Notes under the pieces: generated by a model
The model's input: only the letters and a program-made list of their open reading frames with translations
Told to the model about the DNA's origin: nothing
Database searches by the model: none
Shown: positions 54,960-63,045 of the stretch, piece after piece
How the letters are laid out: every line of letters begins with the position of its first letter
How positions within the stretch are numbered: the stretch's first letter is position 1
Translations under genes and position numbers: made by a program
From: Lunatimonas sp.
GTDB taxonomy: Bacteria; Bacteroidota; Bacteroidia; Cytophagales; Cyclobacteriaceae
NCBI RefSeq assembly: GCF_020832325.1
Contig: NZ_JAFIEU010000031.1
Location: 1 to 64,000 of the forward strand
Direction of reading: 5' to 3'
Length of the DNA stretch: 64,000 nucleotides

Positions 54960-56114
54960 TTAATTGTAGATTTTTTCCTTGGTCTTTCTGCCTCGGAGGT
55001 AGTTTCGCTCTATTCGCAGCTCTCCCTCTGCCGAAAAGCTCACATACTGTCCATGCAGTTCTCCATAGCTGTAGGGTATACGTTCTTTGACCTGTCCGTC
55101 GGGGTAGTAATTGACCGTTTCCCCGTGCAGCAATCCATCACTATAAGGAGCTTCCTGGATCTTATTCCCTAACTCGTCAAAGGTCTCAGTAAGCAGGGTG
55201 TACCCTTTTGCGCTATGGTGGCGAATTACTGCAACCGCACCATTTTCATGGTAAGAAATAATTTGCCCTCTGGGACGGCCATTTTTGAATTTGGACTGTT
55301 CCTCCAAGCTACCATCCTCCCAATACGTCAAGAAGGTCCCATGTGGCAGACCTCTCTTAAATGTTCCCGTTTTTTCTAGGCTTCCATCCGGATAGTAGCT
55401 TCTGGATAAACCGTGCTTGACTCCCTTTCGGTAATGAATTTCCGTAGCCAGCTCACCATCCTCGTAGTAAGTATGCTGAGGCCCGGAAAGCAACCCGGCA
55501 ATAAAGGTATTCTTCTCCGAGAGGTTTCCGTTTTCATCGAATTTTAGTTGTTCCCCATGGAGTTTCCCCATGAGGTATAGGGAGCGTTCTGACGGGTTTC
55601 CATTTGGGTGGAAGGCTTCGAAGGTCCCATGAGGAAGGTTTTCGCGGAACTGCGTCCGGTTTTTTATTGCACCGTCTTCAAAATAGCTAGTGCTTGGGCC
55701 GGTTAATTGATCTGCGGTAAACGAAGCCCGCTGGGCGATGGCGCCACTCTTGTAGAAAGTGATGGCTTCTCCCACCCGTTGATTGCGCTCATAGTTTAAC
55801 AACCGGAGGGTGTCGGTTGTTCCGGGGAAAAAGTGTACAAACACACCCTGTTTTTCACCATGTACCAATAAGCCCTTTTGAATCAAGGCACCCTGTTCAT
55901 CGTAAAATTCATACGGTCCATGGGGAGTGCCATTCTCGATTAAGTAGACCTCTTTTACCAAGGTTTCCTCCTCGTCGTAATAAGTGAATCCTTTGGTTTG
56001 AGCGTTTACCGATGCCATTAGTAGGCCGGCTCCGATAAATAGCAAACCAACTGTGCGAAAAGCGGTCTTGCAAAAAAGACAGGCTGAATAGGGTCGGCTA
56101 TACATCGGCTGCAC
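54960..56114 (-). CDS. Exported MORN-2/YwqK-repeat protein
   Basis: A 384-residue protein with a hydrophobic export signal (VGLLFIGAGLLMASVNAQ) and a mature part built almost wholly from about 13 repeats of roughly 23-25 residues with the pattern G-x2-H/x-G-x5-Y/F-x2-G (for example GVKHGLSRSYYPDG, GLPHGTFLTYWEDG, GLLHGETVNYYPDG). These are MORN-2 repeats as in YwqK-type proteins, whose binding partners are generally unknown. The antitoxin label often given to this family has no support here because no toxin gene is adjacent. It is the last gene of the Bat/thiolase unit. Confidence 0.85.
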   Translation of the reverse strand: MQPMYSRPYSACLFCKTAFRTVGLLFIGAGLLMASVNAQTKGFTYYDEEETLVKEVYLIENGTPHGPYEFYDEQGALIQKGLLVHGEKQGVFVHFFPGTTDTLRLLNYERNQRVGEAITFYKSGAIAQRASFTADQLTGPSTSYFEDGAIKNRTQFRENLPHGTFEAFHPNGNPSERSLYLMGKLHGEQLKFDENGNLSEKNTFIAGLLSGPQHTYYEDGELATEIHYRKGVKHGLSRSYYPDGSLEKTGTFKRGLPHGTFLTYWEDGSLEEQSKFKNGRPRGQIISYHENGAVAVIRHHSAKGYTLLTETFDELGNKIQEAPYSDGLLHGETVNYYPDGQVKERIPYSYGELHGQYVSFSAEGELRIERNYLRGRKTKEKIYN

Positions 56115-56123
56115 AGGAATCTA

Positions 56124-57317
56124 TCAAGTTATACATCGCTCGATGACAATGGCCGAGGCCCCTCCGCCGCCATTGCAAATTCCAGCTACTCCAATCGAGG
56201 CTTCCTTATGCTTCAATACACTTGTGAGCGTGCATAGGATACGTGCTCCTGAACATCCCAGCGGATGCCCCATGGCTACAGCACCTCCAAAAATGTTAAG
56301 CTGGTCTGTGTCGATAGAAAGTATGCGCTGATTAGCAACTGCCACTGCCGCAAAGGCTTCGTTAATTTCGTAGTAATCCACCTCTTCGCTACGGAGACCT
56401 GCGTTTTTCAAGGCTTTCGGGATTGCTAGGGCAGGGGCAGTCGTAAACCAAAGCGGATCCTGTGCAGCATCGGCAAATGCCCTAATCCTTGCTATAGGCG
56501 ATATGCCCCATTCTGCCACCTTCTCCTCACTCATTAAGACCAGTGCTGCAGCGCCATCGTTGAGTGTAGAGGCATTTGCTGCGGTAACCGTTCCATTGTC
56601 TGACGTGAATACTGTTCTAAGAGACCGGATTTTATCTAAGTGTACGTTTTTATATTCTTCATCCTCCGATATCACACGGGTTTCTCCTTTTCTGCCGGCA
56701 ATATCCACGGGTACTACTTCATTGTAAAAATAACCTGCTTTCCAAGCTTCGGCAGCTCGCTGATAGGATAGGATTGCGTAGTCGTCTTGTTCCTCTCTGG
56801 AGATGCTCATTTCTTTGGCGGTATTTTCGGCACAGTTGCCCATCGGAAAATGATGATATGCTTCCAATAGTCCATCTTTCACCAAGCCATCGACAAACTC
56901 ACCGTTTCCAAATTTATAGCCGAATCGGGCTTTTGGAACGTAAAAGGGAACATTGCTCATGCTTTCCATGCCTCCCGCCACGACGACATCCTGCATTCCC
57001 GTCATGATAGACTGAGCACCGAGCATCACGGCTTTCATGCCAGATGCACACACTTTGTTGATCGTGGTGCATGGCACCTCGTTCCCCAGTCCGGCGCCCA
57101 GCGCTGCTTGCCTAGCTGGTGCCTGACCTAGATTGGCAGAAAGTACATTGCCCATGAACACCTCGTCAACATGATCTGCTGCGAGGTTGATTTTCTCCAA
57201 GGCACCTCGGATAGCCACACTGCCCAACTCCACAGCACTGAGCGAAGAAAGCGCTCCACCGAAACTGCCGAGTGGTGTGCGTGCCAACGATACGATATAT
57301 ACGTTTTTAAGGTTCAT
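56124..57317 (-). CDS. Acetyl-CoA C-acyltransferase (thiolase)
   Basis: A 397-residue thiolase with the nucleophile Cys90 (INKVCASGMKA), the NEAFA motif, the GHPLGCSGAR histidine region and the second catalytic Cys in ICNGGGGASA. It either condenses two acetyl-CoA or cleaves 3-ketoacyl-CoA; the sequence fits acetyl-CoA acetyltransferases well. It lies 10 bp after the Bat-type gene, an unusual neighbour. Confidence 0.95.
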   Translation of the reverse strand: MNLKNVYIVSLARTPLGSFGGALSSLSAVELGSVAIRGALEKINLAADHVDEVFMGNVLSANLGQAPARQAALGAGLGNEVPCTTINKVCASGMKAVMLGAQSIMTGMQDVVVAGGMESMSNVPFYVPKARFGYKFGNGEFVDGLVKDGLLEAYHHFPMGNCAENTAKEMSISREEQDDYAILSYQRAAEAWKAGYFYNEVVPVDIAGRKGETRVISEDEEYKNVHLDKIRSLRTVFTSDNGTVTAANASTLNDGAAALVLMSEEKVAEWGISPIARIRAFADAAQDPLWFTTAPALAIPKALKNAGLRSEEVDYYEINEAFAAVAVANQRILSIDTDQLNIFGGAVAMGHPLGCSGARILCTLTSVLKHKEASIGVAGICNGGGGASAIVIERCIT

Positions 57318-57327
57318 GGAGTGGTTT

Positions 57328-57951
57328 TTACCAGTCTGGTAGTCCTCGCTGAGGCCGTTGGGTGGGCTTTCTGCGGTTTTGTTGGATAAATTGGAGTTCG
57401 TTGCTGTTCATGGCGTCCAGAATTTGGGCCGCCTGCTCGGGAGAGATGTTCATTTCCTCCAAACGCTGGCGTAAGTCTTCCAGTTGTTGTTCCCTTTCGC
57501 TTAGGTCGCTGTCCATGCTGCTGGGATCTTCTGTAGGTTCTTCTCGGCTGGATTTTTCCCCCTGCTGATCTTCCATCTCGTCTGATTCCTCGGCACCATC
57601 TTCCGAGGTTTGCTCCTCACCTTCTCCGTCCTTTTTGTCCTGGCTTTCCTGATCTTGGTTCTCCTGGTTTTGTTGGTCCTCCTGATCTTGGTTTTGCTGC
57701 TGTTGATCTTTTTTCTGTTGATCTTGCTGGTCCTTCTGAAGCTTTTCCAGCAGCGCGTTCAATTTCCGGTCATTGGGGTATTTTTGTAGCCCCTCCGCCA
57801 GAATCTGCCCAGTACCTGGCAGGTCTTCATTCACGTACTGCTTGGCAGCGCGATTGAAATAGTCCGCTTCCGACTGGGAATGCGCTTGGGTGATCGCCAT
57901 TAAAACAGCCATCACGGCCCCCAATAGTGTCCTAGTTTTCATCGATTTCAT
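57328..57951 (-). CDS. BatC-like exported protein with acidic Gln-rich linker
   Basis: A 207-residue protein with a signal peptide (to AHSQ), one short TPR-like pair, then about 90 residues made almost only of Q, D, E, N and K. A C-terminal helix (LEDLRQRLEEMNISPEQAAQILDAMNSNE) follows, given here in spirit as positions 155-185. This is the layout of BatC-type proteins of the Bacteroides aerotolerance operon. It overlaps the upstream TPR gene by 20 bp; ATG at 57942 is an alternative start. Confidence 0.75.
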   Translation of the reverse strand: MKSMKTRTLLGAVMAVLMAITQAHSQSEADYFNRAAKQYVNEDLPGTGQILAEGLQKYPNDRKLNALLEKLQKDQQDQQKKDQQQQNQDQEDQQNQENQDQESQDKKDGEGEEQTSEDGAEESDEMEDQQGEKSSREEPTEDPSSMDSDLSEREQQLEDLRQRLEEMNISPEQAAQILDAMNSNELQFIQQNRRKPTQRPQRGLPDW

Positions 57952-58594
57952 TGATGTCGTTTAGGTTGTTGATATACCCTTGATAATACCGCACCGTCTC
58001 GTCTATTTCCATGGCTTTTTGCATCGTCTCCAGGGCTTCTTTGAATCGGAATTGGTCCAAAAAGCTATCAGCCTGCGCTTTCATGCGTTTGGCGTAATTG
58101 GAAGGTTCCAGTTTTTCTTCGTTTTCCTGGTCCTGCTGTTCTTTTTCCTCTTCCTCATTTTCTTCGAGCCACCTGCTTAGCAGCTCATAGTTGTATCGAG
58201 CGACCTCATTATAGGGATTTTTTAGCAATGCTGTCTTAAAGTACGCAAGCGCTTCCTTATAGTTACTTTCCCGACCTTCCAATACACCAGCCTGATTGGC
58301 ACCGAAGGAAGCGATCACTGACTGCCGAGACAAGGAGATCTCCGAGTAGGTCTTTAGAGCTTCTTCTTCCTGACCATTGTTTTGGTAACTCAGGGCCAAG
58401 TTAAATTTCACTTGCGGGTCTGAAAGTTGCTGTTCGCTGATCAACGCCAAATGCCTGCGAACAGATTCCTCAAAGTCTGTGGAGGTATACGCCTGTTCTG
58501 CCGCCTCCAGTGCACGGTTGCGTTCACCGATTTTCTTCCAAGACGAAGGAATCAAAAGGAATGTGAAAAGCAGCATCCGTATAGTTAGGGTCAT
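57932..58594 (-). CDS. TPR protein of the Bat-like operon
   Basis: A 220-residue protein with a signal peptide (MLLFTFLLIPSSW), three to four TPR-like helix pairs (about residues 30-130, with NLALSYQNNGQEEEALKTY) and a Glu/Gln-rich stretch before a last helical pair. It lies 16 bp after the VWA gene and overlaps the BatC-like gene by 20 bp. A scaffold role in the periplasm is inferred. Confidence 0.75.
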   Translation of the reverse strand: MTLTIRMLLFTFLLIPSSWKKIGERNRALEAAEQAYTSTDFEESVRRHLALISEQQLSDPQVKFNLALSYQNNGQEEEALKTYSEISLSRQSVIASFGANQAGVLEGRESNYKEALAYFKTALLKNPYNEVARYNYELLSRWLEENEEEEKEQQDQENEEKLEPSNYAKRMKAQADSFLDQFRFKEALETMQKAMEIDETVRYYQGYINNLNDINEIDEN

Positions 58595-58610
58595 GGTTTA
58601 AATGGTTTAA

Positions 58611-59576
58611 TTAGATCGAAATCGTTCGAAGCGGAAGCATCAAGTCAATCAAGGCCAAAACCAGCGCCGCCGCAAGAAAATAGAAATACTTATTAGCGGA
58701 GGCCTCTACCATTCGGCTGGCCATTACCGTGCCCTCCAAGCGCTCCACTGCGTTGATCAATTGAGGTATCTCCATGGCGAGATCACTGATTTCGAAATAG
58801 GCACCATCTGTGCGTGTAGCAATGGTTTTTAGGTTGGTAGCATCCAATCGGGTAATAGCGGGGCGGTTTACCTGCGGATCCATCACCACACTGTTGCCTC
58901 TGGGAATCGTAGACCCCTCTTCCGTTCCTACGCCAAGGGCGAAAACACGGATACCTTGCTCTGCCAGTTTATCCAAAATAGGTGGTAGGTTTTCGCCAAA
59001 ATCCTCTCCATCACTGATCAGGATAATGGCCTTTGAGGTATTCTCCTGATCATTTTCGTTTTGGAATTTCTGGTAAGCCATATTAAGTGGCGCAGCGATA
59101 TCTGTGCCATAGTTAGGCACGAGGTTTGTATTCAGTCCGTCCAAATGAAGCTGAATAACATTTTGATCAAAGGTTAGGGGGCACTGTATAAATGCCTCTG
59201 ACGAAAAAATAATGATTCCGATCCGGTCTGAACTGAAATTTTTTACCAGATTTTTCATCTCAAACTTTACACGCTGTAGACGACTGGGGTTGATGTCTTG
59301 GGCATTCATGGATTGGGATAAATCTATTGCCAGAAAGATGTCTTTTCCTTCCTGCTTGATCTCTTTCAGCGCACTTCCTATGGAAGGACCGGCTAACGCT
59401 ATCAAAAATAAGGCGAAATACAGCGTTCTGAGCACGCATTTCCATACCAAGCTGCGTTTTTTCACCTGCAAGCGTTGGTTGATGCGCCAAAAACGGTAAA
59501 GGTAAATACCGTACAAAAACGTGAATAAACCGATCAATAATATAGAAAGTTCACTACTAGGATATGCCCAAATCAT
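58611..59576 (-). CDS. Membrane-anchored VWA-domain protein (BatB/BatA-like)
   Basis: A 321-residue protein with two N-terminal membrane helices, a VWA domain (about 85-290) with an intact MIDAS (DLSQSMNAQD, later ISDGEDFGE) and a C-terminal helix (YFYFLAAALVLALIDLML). This is the standard BatA/BatB layout. It is the first gene of a five-gene unit (VWA, TPR, BatC-like, thiolase, YwqK). Only one VWA gene is present, and no MoxR ATPase, DUF58 or BatD gene is in view. Confidence 0.9.
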   Translation of the reverse strand: MIWAYPSSELSILLIGLFTFLYGIYLYRFWRINQRLQVKKRSLVWKCVLRTLYFALFLIALAGPSIGSALKEIKQEGKDIFLAIDLSQSMNAQDINPSRLQRVKFEMKNLVKNFSSDRIGIIIFSSEAFIQCPLTFDQNVIQLHLDGLNTNLVPNYGTDIAAPLNMAYQKFQNENDQENTSKAIILISDGEDFGENLPPILDKLAEQGIRVFALGVGTEEGSTIPRGNSVVMDPQVNRPAITRLDATNLKTIATRTDGAYFEISDLAMEIPQLINAVERLEGTVMASRMVEASANKYFYFLAAALVLALIDLMLPLRTISI

Positions 59577-59636
59577 GCCCTGAAATTACGTAATTATATG
59601 TAAAACGAAAGTTGCCCGCGTTAATTATTCCAAATT

Positions 59637-59667
59637 CAAATTTACCTCAGGCGAATTGGTGGCGCAA
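59637..59667 (-). promoter_or_regulatory. Promoter of the Bat-like operon
   Basis: On the minus strand, TTG (59665-59667), a 20-bp spacer, then TAAATTTG (59637-59644). This is a full match to the Bacteroidota TTG-N19/21-TAnnTTTG consensus, about 60 bp upstream of the VWA start codon. Confidence 0.7.
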
Positions 59668-59822
59668 CCGTTTCCGGGGTCTGCCACAAAAAAACCAGTG
59701 AGGGTGAACTTCCTGCAAATTCTATCGTTTACAATTCAGTCAATAAAAATTAAACCAACACCGGTGCCTTTACAATGGATGTTTGATCTGCTCGTTTCAG
59801 GCCAAAATTTAGCTGCTTATAC

Positions 59823-62216
59823 ATGAAGGTTATTCACGTACTCTTTTTGGGTGTTCTTTTTCAACTTGCGTTTACCGGTGCGATCTACGCACAAAACCCG
59901 GGGGTCTTAAGAGGGGTGGTAATGGATAAGTCCGCTAACGAAGTATTGCCCGGAGCGAATGTGTATTGGACGCAGGCAGTAAGCAGGGGGGTGGTCAGTG
60001 AGCTTGACGGCACCTTCGTTTTACCCTCAGTATCCCTTCCCGCAGAGCTTGTTGTATCCTTTATAGGCTACGAGCCGGTCAGGCGAACTATCACAGATAA
60101 AGACTTCGACAGGGAATTAAAGATTTTCCTGAGTGCGGAGGAAATGTCCCTTGCGGAGGTGGTGGTGAGTGAAATACGGGAGAACAACAACGTAATCGGG
60201 GTGGAAATGGGTAAAACGAGCCTTCCAGCCTCGGTCATAAAAAGTATTCCAGCGCTATTTGGAGAGGTAGATCTACTTCGTAGTTTGCAGTTTTTACCTG
60301 GTGTAAATACCGCAGGTGAAGGGACCACTGGGCTATTTGTGCGCGGGGGTTCGGCAGACCAAAACCTGGTCCAATTGGATGGTGCACCTATATACAATCC
60401 ATCCCATTTCTTCGGGTTTTTCTCAGTTTTTAATCCCGACGCGTTGGACGATGTGTCTCTTAGCAAAGGACATATTCCCGCGCGCTTTGGGGGTAGGTTA
60501 TCATCCCTTATCGATATTTCCTTAAAGGAAGGCAATACACAGCGCGTTCGGGGAGAGGGGGGTGTTGGTAGCATCAGTTCCCGGCTTACCGTAGACGGAC
60601 CGCTTTTTTCAAACAACTCTTCGTTTATTGTTTCTGGCCGAAGGACGTATGCGGATCTTTTTCTGAAGCTTTCTCCCAATGAGAACGTGAGAAATAACCA
60701 ATTGTATTTTTACGACACCAGCGGAAAGTTCATGTGGCGAATAAAGGACCGGGATAAGATAACTTTAGCCACCTATTACGGAGCAGATTTCTTAGGGGCT
60801 GGAGGGCAGTTTGGGTTGGGCTGGACCAATTGGGTTTCTTCAGTTAATTGGACGCGTACCATTCAGGAAAACCTATTTCTCGATGTCAAGGCCTATCACA
60901 GTTTTTATAACTACCAGATTGCTTTTACCGATCCGGATATTGGGTTTGACTGGACGAACAGCCTTTCGGAATCGGGCTTGAGGGGGGAGCTTCATTATAT
61001 ACCGGGAGAGGGAAAGGATCTTTACGTGGGATTGCACAGTCAAGTATACAATTTCTCTCCAGTTAGACTAGAACCTCGACCGGAAAGCGTAATAGACGCG
61101 CTTAGAACCAATCCCAAGAACGGTTTTCAGAGTAATCTCTTCATTAACTGGACCCAAGAAGTGTCTGAGCTTTTTTCAGTGGAAGGGGGGCTACGCTGGA
61201 GCCACTATCAGCAGATCGGACCGGGTACAGACTACCTCTATGAGGACGAAGATCCTGTTAATGGGGCTGTGATCGATACCGTCGCCTTTCGATTCGGACA
61301 GCACATGAAGACCTATCAGGGGTGGGAACCTCGATTGGCGCTGCGCTATCTATTGGGAGAAAGCACGTCATTAAAGGCGGCCTACAACCGTAACTTCCAG
61401 TACGTGCAGATTGCCACCAATAATTCAGCAGGCCTACCCATAGACCGATGGACGCCGGCCGGGACATACATCAGACCGGTAAGGAGCGATCAAGTCTCCC
61501 TAGGAGTCTTTAAAAACTTGGATAATAACCGATTTGAGCTTTCCGTTGAGGGCTATTACAAGGATTTCGACCAGGTGATCGACTTGAAGCAGGGGGCGAA
61601 TATTTTATTTAGCGATAATTTGGAAACAGAGATCCTTTCAGGAAGAGGTTGGGCCTACGGCGTGGAGTTTTTGCTGCGTAAAAACATGGGGAATACCACC
61701 GGATGGCTAGGATATACGTGGTCCCGCGTCTTTCGTCAGATCGACGGAATCAACGAAAATCGCCCCTTCAATCCCAGATTTGATCGCCCCCATGATGTAA
61801 GCCTCGTCATGAACCACCGGCTCAACAAACGCATGGAGCTGTCCGGGACCTTTGTATACAGCAGTGGGGTTGCAGTTACCTTCCCAGTAGGTTCTTATAT
61901 GGTGGACAACCAACGTGTACCTCTTTACAGCCCACGCAGGAATGAGGATCGATTTCCAGACTACCACCGTATGGATATCTCCTTGAACCTTAAGAACAAG
62001 GATAAAGGGAGATGGTGGAAAGGAAGCTGGAACTTTAGTGTGTACAATGTGTATAATCGCAAGAACCCGTTTTCTTATCAGTTTACGGATATTTACAACG
62101 ATGATTTCAGAGTCAGCCCTTCTTCTGGAGAGGAAATCTCCTCTGTTAGACCTGGAGTGGTCATGACTTACCTGTTCGGAATTCTCCCGTCAATAACCTA
62201 TAATTTTGAGTTTTAA
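59823..62216 (+). CDS. TonB-dependent receptor with N-terminal carboxypeptidase-regulatory-like domain
   Basis: A 797-residue protein with a signal peptide (to IYAQ), a carboxypeptidase D regulatory-like domain (about 28-110), a plug (TTGLFVRGGSADQNLVQLDG then HIPARFGGRLSSLIDIS, quoted in part) and a beta-barrel ending SITYNFEF. It is not SusC-type. It pairs with the DUF4249 lipoprotein gene that starts 1 bp after its stop, a common pairing in Bacteroidota. The ligand is unknown. Confidence 0.92.
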   Translation: MKVIHVLFLGVLFQLAFTGAIYAQNPGVLRGVVMDKSANEVLPGANVYWTQAVSRGVVSELDGTFVLPSVSLPAELVVSFIGYEPVRRTITDKDFDRELKIFLSAEEMSLAEVVVSEIRENNNVIGVEMGKTSLPASVIKSIPALFGEVDLLRSLQFLPGVNTAGEGTTGLFVRGGSADQNLVQLDGAPIYNPSHFFGFFSVFNPDALDDVSLSKGHIPARFGGRLSSLIDISLKEGNTQRVRGEGGVGSISSRLTVDGPLFSNNSSFIVSGRRTYADLFLKLSPNENVRNNQLYFYDTSGKFMWRIKDRDKITLATYYGADFLGAGGQFGLGWTNWVSSVNWTRTIQENLFLDVKAYHSFYNYQIAFTDPDIGFDWTNSLSESGLRGELHYIPGEGKDLYVGLHSQVYNFSPVRLEPRPESVIDALRTNPKNGFQSNLFINWTQEVSELFSVEGGLRWSHYQQIGPGTDYLYEDEDPVNGAVIDTVAFRFGQHMKTYQGWEPRLALRYLLGESTSLKAAYNRNFQYVQIATNNSAGLPIDRWTPAGTYIRPVRSDQVSLGVFKNLDNNRFELSVEGYYKDFDQVIDLKQGANILFSDNLETEILSGRGWAYGVEFLLRKNMGNTTGWLGYTWSRVFRQIDGINENRPFNPRFDRPHDVSLVMNHRLNKRMELSGTFVYSSGVAVTFPVGSYMVDNQRVPLYSPRRNEDRFPDYHRMDISLNLKNKDKGRWWKGSWNFSVYNVYNRKNPFSYQFTDIYNDDFRVSPSSGEEISSVRPGVVMTYLFGILPSITYNFEF

Positions 62217-62217
62217 G

Positions 62218-63045
62218 ATGAAGAACTTTTTTTTTCTTTTTGGATTGGTAGCGCTTTTTTCCTGTCAGGAGGAAGTTTACCTGGACCTTCGAAATCAGGA
62301 ACGCGTACCGGTCATCGAGGCCTTCTGGACCGATAACCCCGCGTTAAATCGCGTGAAGATAAGCTATAGCAGAGATTATTACGATACCGCCTCCAACGAG
62401 TTAGAGAAAGAGGCGATGGTTACGATCACCAACCTTTCAACCGGGGAAGAGATCCCTTTTGGTTTTTCAGAGGATTTTCAACGATACCTTCCCAGAAGGT
62501 ATTTTTCCGGAAGGAGGGGAGATATGTATAGGCTTGAGGTGCTTCTCGGTGACCAAGTATATGAATCGGAGGGCATGCTTTTAGAACCACCGGTGCTGGA
62601 TAGCATTGTCTATCAGTTTAGGGAAGAAAGGTTGTTTTCAGAGGAAGGGTATTACCTGACAGTCTATGGTAAAATCCCCTTTGATACCGATAATTACTAC
62701 CGTGTAAGGATTACCCGAAACGACACCCTTCTTAGCGGAAGGCAGGATTACTTATTGTTCGATGACACCTTTGGGACCTCCATTTTGGACAATGGTTTTG
62801 AGCTGGGGGGATTTGCATTCAAGGCGGGAGATAAGGTCAAGCTCGAGCTCTTTCGGCTAAACCGATCCGCCTACAATTACCTGAACGATCTGGTCAACTT
62901 ACTTTTCAACGACGGAGGACTATTCAGTCCTCCACCCCAAAATCCCCGCTCGAACATTCGGTTGGTGCAAGGGACCGGGCGCGTAGAAGGGTACTTCGTA
63001 GTAGCTCCCGTACTTACCGAGACATTGACCATTCCGCTAGAATGA
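62218..63045 (+). CDS. DUF4249 lipoprotein, partner of the TonB receptor
   Basis: About 275 residues with a lipobox (ALFSC) followed by QEEVYLDL, typical of DUF4249 proteins, and a beta-sandwich-like mature part. ATG at 62218 lies 1 bp after the receptor stop, so cotranslation is likely; an upstream ATG at 62206 is inside the receptor gene. It probably forms an outer-membrane complex with that receptor. Its stop directly abuts the stop of the convergent RND gene (no gap at 63045/63046). Confidence 0.85.
   Translation: MKNFFFLFGLVALFSCQEEVYLDLRNQERVPVIEAFWTDNPALNRVKISYSRDYYDTASNELEKEAMVTITNLSTGEEIPFGFSEDFQRYLPRRYFSGRRGDMYRLEVLLGDQVYESEGMLLEPPVLDSIVYQFREERLFSEEGYYLTVYGKIPFDTDNYYRVRITRNDTLLSGRQDYLLFDDTFGTSILDNGFELGGFAFKAGDKVKLELFRLNRSAYNYLNDLVNLLFNDGGLFSPPPQNPRSNIRLVQGTGRVEGYFVVAPVLTETLTIPLE

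Noticed and set aside
54960-56114. Toxin-antitoxin interpretation of the YwqK-repeat gene
   Set aside because: No toxin-like gene is adjacent, and the protein is exported and long; the family label is a historical one.
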